This document shows, one piece after another, positions 1 through 5,680 of a DNA stretch of 6,329 nt. The notes under the pieces are model-generated. The model saw only the letters and a list, made by a program, of their open reading frames with translations, searched no databases and had not been told where the DNA came from. How positions within the stretch are numbered: position 1 is the stretch's first letter; each line of letters begins with the position of its first letter. The DNA lies in NCBI GenBank assembly GCA_018896985.1, contig JAHILQ010000158.1, forward strand, positions 1 through 6,329, in the 5' to 3' direction. Position numbers and translations under genes: made by a program. The DNA is from Nitrospinota bacterium. GTDB taxonomy: Bacteria; Nitrospirota; Thermodesulfovibrionia; Thermodesulfovibrionales; UBA1546.

Positions 1-1
1 A

Positions 2-739
2 ATTTTAAGCTATTGTTCAGGGGCTAAGATTAGAATTAGTTATAAAAATGAAAAAAGCTGGCGGCAATGGCTTTTGACTCACAATGTCCATTCCAAAATA
101 TACTCAAAACATATGGTTGATTATTATCTTGATGTGCTTAGGGAGTTAGGCTTAAAGATTTATGGCGATAAAATAAAAATCAACCTCCCTGAAGATGCCT
201 TTTATTCCCTTAAAAATAAATTCCCTGCAGTCTTTGCCCATGACATAACAAAAAAGAAGGTGATAGTGCATCCCGGCTCAAGAAATGCCTTGCGCCAATG
301 GGGGGCTGAAAAATTCGCATTGCTTTGTGACGCATTGGCTGAGAAGTGCCGGGTTTTTCTTGTTGCCGGGCAGTCTGAATATAGTATATTAAATGAAGTG
401 GCAGGGTTCATGAAGACACAGCCAGATATCTGCTCAAGTGAACTAAATTTATATGAGTTTGCCGCTTTGTGTGAGCTCTCAGACATGTTTATAGGCAATG
501 ACAGCGGCCCGATACATATTGCATCAGCAAAGACTTTTACTGTAGGAATTTATGGTCCAACCATTCCTGAATTTGTATCTCCATGGACAGATAGGAAATT
601 GATATTTGATTGCGGCTCATTGCCATGCAGACCCTGCAGGCAGGACAGATGCTTAAATGCCGAATTTAAAGCATGTCTTAAAATGATTAGACCGGAAGCG
701 GTTATAGAAAAAATTATGGAAACTTTAAAGACCTTGTAA
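2..739 (+). CDS. Family 9 glycosyltransferase (ADP-heptose:LPS heptosyltransferase type), 5' partial
   Basis: The frame is open to the left edge, so the first 245 readable residues are the C-terminal two thirds of a protein that in this family is usually about 330-360 residues. A TTG at 74 is only an internal codon, because clearly family-like sequence (SGAKIRI) lies upstream of it. Family marks are: HPGSRNALRQWGAEKFA at about residues 90-106, the donor-binding region after the interdomain linker; IGNDSGPIHIASA at about 164-176, the conserved nucleotide-sugar motif; and a cysteine-rich CGSLPCRPCRQDRC stretch near the C terminus, seen in WaaF-like proteins. Such enzymes transfer L-glycero-D-manno-heptose from ADP-heptose to the growing LPS inner core on the cytoplasmic face of the inner membrane. 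The nearby MsbA-like exporter supports an LPS role. Which heptose position is modified (WaaC, WaaF or WaaQ type) cannot be decided. The 3' end overlaps the convergent neighbour by 15 bases. Confidence 0.9.
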   Translation: MLSYCSGAKIRISYKNEKSWRQWLLTHNVHSKIYSKHMVDYYLDVLRELGLKIYGDKIKINLPEDAFYSLKNKFPAVFAHDITKKKVIVHPGSRNALRQWGAEKFALLCDALAEKCRVFLVAGQSEYSILNEVAGFMKTQPDICSSELNLYEFAALCELSDMFIGNDSGPIHIASAKTFTVGIYGPTIPEFVSPWTDRKLIFDCGSLPCRPCRQDRCLNAEFKACLKMIRPEAVIEKIMETLKTL

Positions 740-1522
740 GTATTTATCAATTCCATTTTTACAGAAATATCCATTTTCACTCTTTGCTTTCTCCAGAAGC
801 GCAAGATTCCTTTCCAGACTATCCCTTGAATAATGCCTGTGGTAAAGATGATAGCAGCATGCCCGGAATTTTATATCCTTTCGCCTTAAGCCATACTTAT
901 AAAATCTTACCGCAAGTTCTGAGTCCTCTTTACCGCATCCTTTGAAGTCTTCGTTGAACCCATTGACAGCAATAATATCCTTTCTAAAAAAACTCATATT
1001 GCAGCTTCTAATCCCTTTCAGGCTTTGTGATACCTTGATTAAGGGCAGAGGCAGTCTAACGGCGTTTAATATGTTGCCTGCCTGCCCTTTAAGCATCAAA
1101 TAAAAGAGGGCCATCAGCGATATGTCTTTGAATGTAAAGTCTTGGGATACAGTCTGTCCTAAAAGCGCTCTATGCCCCTGTATAAAACATCCCTTTTCTG
1201 AAAATTTCAGATGGTCTTCAACCATTGTATGAACAGGGATAGAATCGTCGTCGCAGAGGATGAGATATTCGCCTGAGCTTTTCGCAATTGCCTTGTTTCT
1301 AATTTTTGCAGCCCTAAAGCCTTCATCTTCATGCCATACATGCAAAAATTTTACAGGGGAATTTCTGCTCAGGCTGAATATAAGGGAGGCAGTCTCTGCT
1401 GTTGAGCCGTCATCAGCAATAACAATTTCATCGGGCAGACAACTCTGGGACAGATAGCCCTCTATTGTCCTCTGTAAGTATTCGGGTCTATTGTAGGCGC
1501 TTATTATTACTGATGCTTTCAT
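725..1522 (-). CDS. Family 2 glycosyltransferase (GT-A fold), envelope sugar transfer
   Basis: This is a complete 265-residue protein from an ATG at 1522. The N-terminal GT-A domain starts at once (SVIISAYNRPEYL, residues 4-16). IADDGST (35-41) binds the nucleotide, EGFRAAKIRNKAI (67-79) is typical of one GT2 subgroup, and CDDDS (90-94) is the metal-binding DXD motif. Further on, SCNMSFFRKDI (173-183) and GFNEDFKGCGKEDSELAVR (188-206) match the C-terminal galactosyltransferase-like segment (Glyco_transf_7C type), whose GxGxED carries the likely catalytic acid. No membrane segment or signal peptide is evident, so it is probably a cytoplasmic or peripheral enzyme. Its sugar specificity is unknown; LPS core or O-antigen work is inferred from the neighbours. 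The start has no convincing Shine-Dalgarno sequence, but no upstream alternative fits the fold better. It is the only gene on this strand here, converging with the heptosyltransferase and divergent from the exporter. Confidence 0.9.
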   Translation of the reverse strand: MKASVIISAYNRPEYLQRTIEGYLSQSCLPDEIVIADDGSTAETASLIFSLSRNSPVKFLHVWHEDEGFRAAKIRNKAIAKSSGEYLILCDDDSIPVHTMVEDHLKFSEKGCFIQGHRALLGQTVSQDFTFKDISLMALFYLMLKGQAGNILNAVRLPLPLIKVSQSLKGIRSCNMSFFRKDIIAVNGFNEDFKGCGKEDSELAVRFYKYGLRRKDIKFRACCYHLYHRHYSRDSLERNLALLEKAKSENGYFCKNGIDKYLQGL

Positions 1523-1573
1523 TTATCAAGGGTCTCAAAATAGGATTAACATTAATTAGAAAATCTCCCCTCG

Positions 1574-1620
1574 CCCCTCTTTGCCAAAGAGGGGAATTCC
1601 TCCCTTTGACAAAGGGAGGA
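1574..1620. repeat. Double perfect palindrome in the divergent intergenic region
   Basis: Two hairpins lie head to tail. The first has 10-base arms (1574-1583 and 1585-1594, CCCCTCTTTG and its complement) around one central base. The second has 11-base arms (1598-1608 and 1610-1620, TCCTCCCTTTG and its complement) around one central base, with AAT between the units. The pattern, C-rich then TTTG/CAAA then G-rich, resembles the short dispersed palindromes common in environmental bacterial genomes, and the related unit at 6212-6250 in this window. The element lies between divergent genes, so terminating either neighbour is unlikely. It is more likely a repeat insertion that may end up in a 5' untranslated region. 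The rest of 1523-1717 is AT-rich, with only the weak promoter candidate and a 19-codon ORF described separately. Confidence 0.85.
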
Positions 1621-1666
1621 TAGGATGGATTTTATAGATAATGTCGTTACTGTTAATAAGAATCAA

Positions 1667-1692
1667 TTGTTGATTTTATGGTAAATTATAAC
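1667..1692 (+). promoter_or_regulatory. Weak candidate promoter for the MsbA-like gene
   Basis: A TTGTTG at 1667-1672 and a TATAAC at 1687-1692 could serve as -35 and -10 boxes upstream of the exporter gene. The 14-base spacing is shorter than the usual 16-18, so the match is poor. The divergent arrangement requires some promoter between 1523 and 1717, and this is the best-looking -10 close to the gene. It is listed only as a candidate. Confidence 0.2.
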
Positions 1693-1717
1693 ATCTTTAA
1701 AAATTTTGTAGGTGAAA

Positions 1718-3490
1718 ATGAATATTGAGGAAATTTTTAAGAAATATCAATCAGGCAGTTTGCGGAATGATGTGTCTGTTTTCTGGCAGCTTTCAACGCC
1801 ATACTTATGGAGACTGTTAGCCGCTGTTGTTTGCAGTCTTATGCTTTCAGGCATAAATGGAGCCATTGCATGGATTATTAAGCCTGTCCTGGATACTATT
1901 TTTATCAAAAAATCTTCTAACTTTTTATTTCTTTTGCCTTTTGGCATAATTATACTTTTTTTCATGAGGGGAGCATTCACATACATAACCAACTATTTAA
2001 TGAGCTCTATCGGCGCGAAAATAGTCAGGTCATTAAGGCAGGGCATTTATAACAAGCTTCTTTTTTTGCCTCTGTCTTTTTATGGGAAAACATCAAGCGG
2101 CTCTGTAGTATCAAAATCTCTCAATGATGTAGAAATCTTAAACCTTACAGTAGCCCATACTATAAAGGACTTCTTTGTAGCAGGAGGCACTGTAATAGCG
2201 CTTGCCATTGTCGCTGTCATAAGAAAATGGGATCTCGCCCTGCTTTCTTTCATAGTAGTACCGCTTATTGTTTATGGCATCAGCAAATTTGGAGTAATGA
2301 TGAAGAGGGTAAGTATGAACACAAGAAAGCTCATATCAAAAATAACCACAATCCTCCATGAAAGTCTTCAGGGAATGAAGATAATAAAGGCTTTTACAAT
2401 GGAAGAAGAAATGAATAAACGCCACGAAAAGGCATTAGCTGAACACTATAGAAATACCATGAGAGAAGTGAGGATAAATGAATCTTCATCCCTGCTTGCA
2501 GAGCTTTTGGGAGGATTTGGAATAGCAATAATCTTATTTTACGGCGGACATCTTGTAATATCGGATGATATCTCTGCCGGTTCATTTTTTTCTTTTATTG
2601 CGGCTATTTTGATGATGTATACACCGCTGAAAAGGCTTAGCAGGGTTAATAACAATTTTCAACAGGCGCGAAATGTTATAGAGAGAATAAAAGAGATTAT
2701 AGTTGTAGAGTCTGAAAAAAAAGGCGGAACAGAAAGAACTATAAAAGGACATATTGTTTTTGAAAATGTCTCATTTAAATATCAATCTTCCGAAAATTAT
2801 GCACTCAAGGATATAAACCTGCATATCAATCCCGGTGAAGTTGTAGCGCTGGTCGGCTACAGCGGAGCAGGCAAAAGCACTCTCGTTGACCTTATAGCAG
2901 GGTTCTGGTATCCGGATAAGGGGAAAATCTTAATTGACGGAACTGATACAAGGGATTTGTCACTCAGATCCCTCAGAGGACACATTGGAATAGTTACGCA
3001 GGACATAGTGTTATTCAATGACACGGTTGAAGCAAATATCCTCTTTGGACGGCCCGATGCAACAGAGGGTGAAGTTATAGAGGCAGCAAAGGCAGCATAT
3101 GCTCATGAATTCATAATGGAATTATCTGACGGTTATGAAACAAAGATTGGTGAAAGGGGGATAAGGTTTTCTGGCGGGCAGAAGCAGAGAATTACCATGG
3201 CGCGGGCTATCTTAAGGAATCCGTCAATCTTAATCCTTGATGAGGCAACGTCGTCTCTTGATACAGAGTCAGAACAAAAGGTTCAGAAGGCGCTTGAAAA
3301 GCTGATGGAGGGCAGGACTACTATTGTAATAGCTCATAGACTTTCCACTGTGCTAAAAGCAACAAAAATTATCGTTATGAGCAGAGGCAGGATAATCCAG
3401 CATGGCAGCCATGAGGAATTGTTATTGGCAGGCGGACTTTATCAGGAGTTATATACCATGCAGTTTGCATCTTCAACACTTCAGGATTAA
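1718..3490 (+). CDS. msbA: MsbA-like lipid A-core flippase (ABC exporter, fused membrane and ATPase domains)
   Basis: This is a 590-residue half-transporter with the usual length and domain order of MsbA. Six hydrophobic helices fill roughly residues 25-320, with strong ones near LLAAVVCSLML, FGIIILFF, VIALAIVAVI, LLSFIVVPLIVYG, GFGIAIILFYGG and FFSFIAAILMM. The nucleotide-binding domain has Walker A GYSGAGKST (380-388), Q-loop Gln428, signature FSGGQKQR (484-491), Walker B ILILDE (504-509, with Glu509 catalytic) and H-loop His540. The family works as a homodimer in the inner membrane and flips lipid A-core; the adjacent glycosyltransferases fit that role, although other ABCB-type lipid or drug exporters look similar. 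The ATG at 1718 is preferred because AGGTG lies just before it, though closely. A GTG two codons earlier (1712) is the alternative but has no ribosome binding site. No frameshift or missing catalytic residue is seen. Confidence 0.9.
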   Translation: MNIEEIFKKYQSGSLRNDVSVFWQLSTPYLWRLLAAVVCSLMLSGINGAIAWIIKPVLDTIFIKKSSNFLFLLPFGIIILFFMRGAFTYITNYLMSSIGAKIVRSLRQGIYNKLLFLPLSFYGKTSSGSVVSKSLNDVEILNLTVAHTIKDFFVAGGTVIALAIVAVIRKWDLALLSFIVVPLIVYGISKFGVMMKRVSMNTRKLISKITTILHESLQGMKIIKAFTMEEEMNKRHEKALAEHYRNTMREVRINESSSLLAELLGGFGIAIILFYGGHLVISDDISAGSFFSFIAAILMMYTPLKRLSRVNNNFQQARNVIERIKEIIVVESEKKGGTERTIKGHIVFENVSFKYQSSENYALKDINLHINPGEVVALVGYSGAGKSTLVDLIAGFWYPDKGKILIDGTDTRDLSLRSLRGHIGIVTQDIVLFNDTVEANILFGRPDATEGEVIEAAKAAYAHEFIMELSDGYETKIGERGIRFSGGQKQRITMARAILRNPSILILDEATSSLDTESEQKVQKALEKLMEGRTTIVIAHRLSTVLKATKIIVMSRGRIIQHGSHEELLLAGGLYQELYTMQFASSTLQD

Positions 3491-3502
3491 AGGAGATGCT
3501 GA

Positions 3503-3553
3503 ATGCGTTATGGAGAAAAGGCAATAAAAAAAATGAAAAATGAAAAAGGTTGA
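3503..3553 (+). CDS. Possible 16-codon leader ORF overlapping the glnB start
   Basis: An ATG at 3503 sits 7 bases after AAGGAG (3490-3495), the best-placed ribosome binding site between msbA and glnB. It opens a frame of 16 residues (MRYGEKAIKKMKNEKG) that stops at 3551-3553, 11 bases inside glnB in another frame. A second frame from ATG 3496 stops at 3541-3543, overlapping the glnB ATG as ATGA, but it lies too close to the same ribosome binding site. Either frame could bring ribosomes to glnB by coupling. The peptide resembles nothing I recognise and may simply be chance. Confidence 0.2.
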   Translation: MRYGEKAIKKMKNEKG

Positions 3554-3878
3554 GGCAATAATAAAACCCTTTAAGCTTGACGAAGTGAAGGATGCTCTTA
3601 ATGAAATCGGCATACAGGGCATGACTGTCACAAAGGTTAAGGGTTTTGGCAGGCAGAAGGGACATACTGAACTCTACAGAAGCGCTGAATATGTTGTTGA
3701 CTTTATCCCGAAAATAAAGATAGAGGTAGTTACATCTGACAGCCTTGCACAAAAGGTGGTGGCTGTCATAGAGAAAACAGCAAAGATCGGCAAGATAGGC
3801 GACGGAAAGATATTCGTTTATCCTGTGGAAAATGTAGTAAGGATAAGAACAGGAAAACAAGGAGAGGCAGCAGTTTAA
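3540..3878 (+). CDS. glnB: Nitrogen regulatory PII protein GlnB
   Basis: This is a full-length 112-residue PII signal protein that matches the E. coli GlnB/GlnK pattern throughout. It opens with MKKVEAIIKPFKLDEVK. The T-loop GRQKGHTELYRSAEY (37-51) ends at Tyr51, the residue uridylylated by GlnD in proteobacteria. The B-loop GKIGDGKIFV (84-93) binds ATP/ADP, and the C-loop RIRTG (101-105) completes the nucleotide site. PII trimers sense 2-oxoglutarate, ATP/ADP and glutamine status, and control GlnE (glutamine synthetase adenylylation), NtrB or transporters. The start is fixed: an in-frame stop lies at 3534-3536 and the N terminus matches the family. The upstream sequence is A-rich with no usable Shine-Dalgarno at normal distance, which is odd for a gene expected to be well expressed. 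glnA follows after 110 bases on the same strand, so the two are probably co-transcribed. Confidence 0.96.
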   Translation: MKKVEAIIKPFKLDEVKDALNEIGIQGMTVTKVKGFGRQKGHTELYRSAEYVVDFIPKIKIEVVTSDSLAQKVVAVIEKTAKIGKIGDGKIFVYPVENVVRIRTGKQGEAAV

Positions 3879-3885
3879 GAGACAC

Positions 3886-3968
3886 GTTATAGTGTTATAG
3901 AGTTATAGCGTGCAGCGAAAAAAAATGATTTGAACGCTATAACGCGGAACGCAATAAACGCACAACGC
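3886..3968 (+). promoter_or_regulatory. Iterated words and alternative hairpins in the glnB-glnA spacer
   Basis: Three copies of GTTATAG occur with an exact 8-base period (3886, 3894, 3902). Five copies of AACGC follow (3933, 3941, 3948, 3957, 3964). The segment 3934-3943 is the perfect complement of 3902-3911, giving a 10-base-pair stem with a 22-base loop. It can also pair with the first GTTATAG copy: 3885-3896 against 3933-3944 gives 12 pairs with one G-U. Only one of these hairpins can form at a time, both upstream of the glnA ribosome binding site. The structure could affect glnA expression or be a decayed repeat; the sequence alone does not say which. No sigma-54 promoter pattern was seen here. 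Confidence 0.5.
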
Positions 3969-3975
3969 AAAAATA

Positions 3976-3982
3976 AAGGAGG
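3976..3982 (+). promoter_or_regulatory. Strong ribosome binding site of glnA
   Basis: AAGGAGG is a near-full anti-16S match ending 6 bases before the ATG at 3989. It fixes the glnA start, and it contrasts with the lack of any such site in front of glnB. Confidence 0.85.
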
Positions 3983-3988
3983 AGAAAA

Positions 3989-5403
3989 ATGACACCGAAA
4001 GACGTAATCAAAATGGCTCAGGAAAACAAGGCAGTCATGGCAAATTTTAAGTTCCTTGATTTTCCGGGAATCTGGCAGCATTTTGCAGTGCCGATCTCTG
4101 AATTAAAAGAGGAAGTATTTGAAGAAGGCCTTGGTTTTGACGGCTCTTCAATAAGGGGATGGCAGGCGATTCACACATCGGATATGCTTATAATCCCTGA
4201 CCCTGTAACAGCATTTATGGATCCATTCATGGAGTATCCGACAATAAGCCTTATATGCAACATCGTAGATCCTATCACAAAGGAATTCTACACAAGGGAC
4301 CCGCGTTATATCGCACAGAAGGCAGAGGCATATCTTAAGTCTTCAGGAATCGGCGATACAGCATATTTCGGCCCTGAGGCTGAGTTCTTCATTTTTGATG
4401 ATATCAGGTTTGATCAGACCTCTAACAGCGGTTATTACTTTATTGACTCTGTTGAAGGAATCTGGAATTCAGGCAGGGATGAAAGGCCGAACCTCGGATA
4501 TAAGCCGAGGCACAAGGAAGGTTATTTCCCCGTGCCTCCGACAGACAGTCAGGTAAATCTCAGGACAGAGATGGTCATGGAGATGCAGAAGTGCGGCATA
4601 TATATTGAAAGAGAGCACCATGAAGTTGCAACAGCAGGCCAGGCAGAGATAGATATGAGATTCGAACCATTGGTAATGATGGCGGATAAGCTAATGCTCT
4701 TCAAATACATCATTAAAAATGTTGCAAAAAGGCACGGCAAGACAGTAACTTTCATGCCGAAACCTTTATTCGGTGACAACGGCTCTGGAATGCACTGCCA
4801 CCAGAGTATCTGGAAAAAGGACAAGCCTCTTTTTGCGGGCAACGGCTATGCAGGGCTGAGCGAGCTTGCGCTGTATTATATCGGAGGAATATTGAAACAT
4901 GCGCCTGCCCTCGCCGCAATTACAAACCCGACTACGAATTCTTATAAAAGGCTTACGCCGGGCTTTGAGGCTCCTGTCAATCTCGCATATTCAGCAAGAA
5001 ACCGTTCAGCATCAATACGTATACCGACATATTCTGCAAACCCCAAGACTAAAAGATGCGAAGTAAGATTCCCTGATCCGTCATGCAATGGATACCTTGC
5101 ATTTGCAGCACAATGCTCATGGCAGGGCTTGACGGTATTGAAAATAAGATACATCCGGGGGAACCATTAGATAAAGACATTTATGATCTTGGTCCTGAAG
5201 AACTGGCATCTGTTCCGACAATGCCTGCAAGCCTTGAAGAGGCGCTTGATAATCTTGAGGCTGACAATGAATTCCTCAGAAAGGGTAATGTATTCACAGA
5301 AGACGCCATAGACACATGGATAAGCTATAAGAGGTCAAAGGAGGTTGACGCACTAAGGCTGAGACCTCATCCCTACGAGTTTTTCCTGTACTATGATATT
5401 TAA
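3989..5403 (+). pseudogene. glnA: Glutamine synthetase type I, interrupted by a 2-base frameshift (real or assembly error)
   Basis: The gene encodes glutamine synthetase, which joins ammonia to glutamate using ATP. The frame from 3989 carries family marks up to codon 374: GFDGSSIRG (49-57, with the Asp51 catalytic-site residue), FGPEAEFFIFD with the metal-binding glutamates, GYFPVPPTDSQ, NGSGMHCHQSIW, NPTTNSYKRLTPGFEAP, NRSASIRIP and EVRFPDP. After FAA (ending 5110) two extra bases, CA at 5111-5112, throw the frame off; it ends at 5170 as a 393-residue protein. From ATG 5113 the correct C terminus continues in another frame (MLMAGLDGIENKIHPGE to the stop at 5401-5403). Removing CA gives exactly 470 residues, the normal GSI length (469 in E. 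coli), and FAAMLMAGLDG, the usual family sequence. The lost 96 residues include the adenylylation site Tyr398 (DKDIYDL). Because glnA is usually essential and the lesion is a CA duplication after GCAGCA, a sequencing or assembly error is as likely as a genuine pseudogene. Confidence 0.93.
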
Positions 5404-5414
5404 ACCAGATAAAC

Positions 5415-5552
5415 TATTGATACCTGCATAACAAATGTCCTCCGAAGCTGTCACTCCCGCTTGTCGGGAGTCCATCTGTAAGAAAGATTCCGGACAAGCC
5501 GGAATGACAAGGGTACAGACTACATAGGACATTATATTTACAGGTGTCAATA
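5415..5552. mobile_element. 138-base MITE-like unit with imperfect 27-base terminal inverted repeats
   Basis: The left end (5415-5441), read as its complement, is AGGACATT, then 7 bases, then CAGGTATCAATA. The right end (5526-5552) is AGGACATT, then 7 bases, then CAGGTGTCAATA. They match at 21 of 27 positions in inverted orientation, with the outer 12 bases differing at one site. No transposase is encoded inside, so the unit looks like a miniature inverted-repeat element or the remnant ends of an insertion sequence. No clear target duplication is visible. The interior holds the palindromic repeat at 5449-5509, which may be native to the element or nested in it. Confidence 0.5.
5449..5509. repeat. 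REP-like paired palindromes with inverted TGTCA ends
   Basis: Hairpin one has 7-base arms ACTCCCG/CGGGAGT (5453-5459, 5465-5471) around CTTGT. Hairpin two has 7-base arms ATTCCGG/CCGGAAT (5487-5493, 5499-5505) around ACAAG. The outer ends are inverted copies (TGTCA at 5449-5453, TGACA at 5505-5509), so the whole unit can also fold end to end. This is the layout of dispersed intergenic palindromes whose translations yield spurious peptides of the VIPRLDRGIQ kind. Confidence 0.8.
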
Positions 5553-5561
5553 AATGAATCA

Positions 5562-5634
5562 CCCCGCAACAAGTGCGGGGCAGGCTCCAAATCCAGGACA
5601 AAAGGAACTGGATTCCCCGATCAAGTCGGGGAAT
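5562..5634. repeat. Second paired-palindrome repeat in the same intergenic region
   Basis: Hairpin one has arms CCCCGCA/TGCGGGG (5562-5568, 5574-5580) around ACAAG. Hairpin two has 9-base arms ATTCCCCGA/TCGGGGAAT (5612-5620, 5626-5634) around TCAAG. Between them, ATCCAG (5591-5596) and CTGGAT (5608-5613) can pair as a competing stem. The right end GGGGAATGACA resembles the right end of the 5449-5509 unit (CCGGAATGACA), so the two are probably divergent members of one family. Confidence 0.8.
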
Positions 5635-5644
5635 GACATTTTTT
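5612..5644 (+). terminator. Candidate intrinsic terminator downstream of glnA
   Basis: The 9-base-pair stem at 5612-5634 with a 5-base loop is followed after GACA by six T residues (5639-5644) on the + strand. This is the only hairpin after glnA with a run of T at a usable distance. It lies more than 200 bases past the glnA stop and is part of a repeat, so termination would be a secondary role. It is not matched by a T run in the other direction for the convergent dehydratase gene. Confidence 0.4.
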
Positions 5645-5653
5645 GTTGTTCTA

Positions 5654-5673
5654 CCCCGAAGCAAGCTTCGAGG
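5654..5673. repeat. Short palindrome next to the dehydratase stop codon
   Basis: Arms CCCCGAAG (5654-5661) and CTTCGAGG (5666-5673) pair with one mismatch around CAAG. It begins 8 bases beyond the stop of the - strand dehydratase gene and follows directly on the preceding repeat unit. It may protect the 3' end of that transcript; there is no T run in the right orientation for efficient termination of that gene. With the other repeats it leaves little unexplained sequence in 5404-5680. Confidence 0.6.
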
Positions 5674-5680
5674 AATTCTT

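Noticed and set aside
74..76. TTG as the start of the heptosyltransferase
   Set aside because: The frame continues upstream to the window edge with family-like residues, so this is an internal leucine codon of a truncated gene.
3375..3860. A 161-residue ORF on the - strand across glnB
   Set aside because: It is antisense to the end of msbA and to glnB, which are strongly supported. The peptide is low-complexity and resembles no family.
3380..3988. Sigma-54 promoter for glnB or glnA
   Set aside because: I looked for TGGCAC, then 5 bases, then TTGCA. Only partial matches inside the msbA end were seen, without the required GG/GC pair at correct spacing.
4549..4842. A 97-residue ORF on the - strand within glnA
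   Set aside because: It is a shadow of the conserved glutamine synthetase frame.
5099..5116. Programmed -1 ribosomal frameshifting in glnA
   Set aside because: There is no slippery heptamer of the X XXY YYZ type at the junction, and type I glutamine synthetase is not known to use frameshifting. A 2-base insertion explains the data more simply.
5083..5403. A separate 106-residue gene after glnA
   Set aside because: From 5113 on it is the glutamine synthetase C terminus in a shifted frame. The residues before that are out-of-frame reading of glnA, and no ribosome binding site precedes the ATG.
5353..5664. A 103-residue ORF on the - strand between glnA and the dehydratase gene
   Set aside because: Its peptide (VIPRLDRGIQ, VIPACPES) is the translation of the palindromic repeats, and it runs into the glnA end. 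This is a classic spurious ORF.
5404..5680. CRISPR array
   Set aside because: The palindromes differ in sequence and spacing, and there are no regular direct repeats with unique spacers of constant length.
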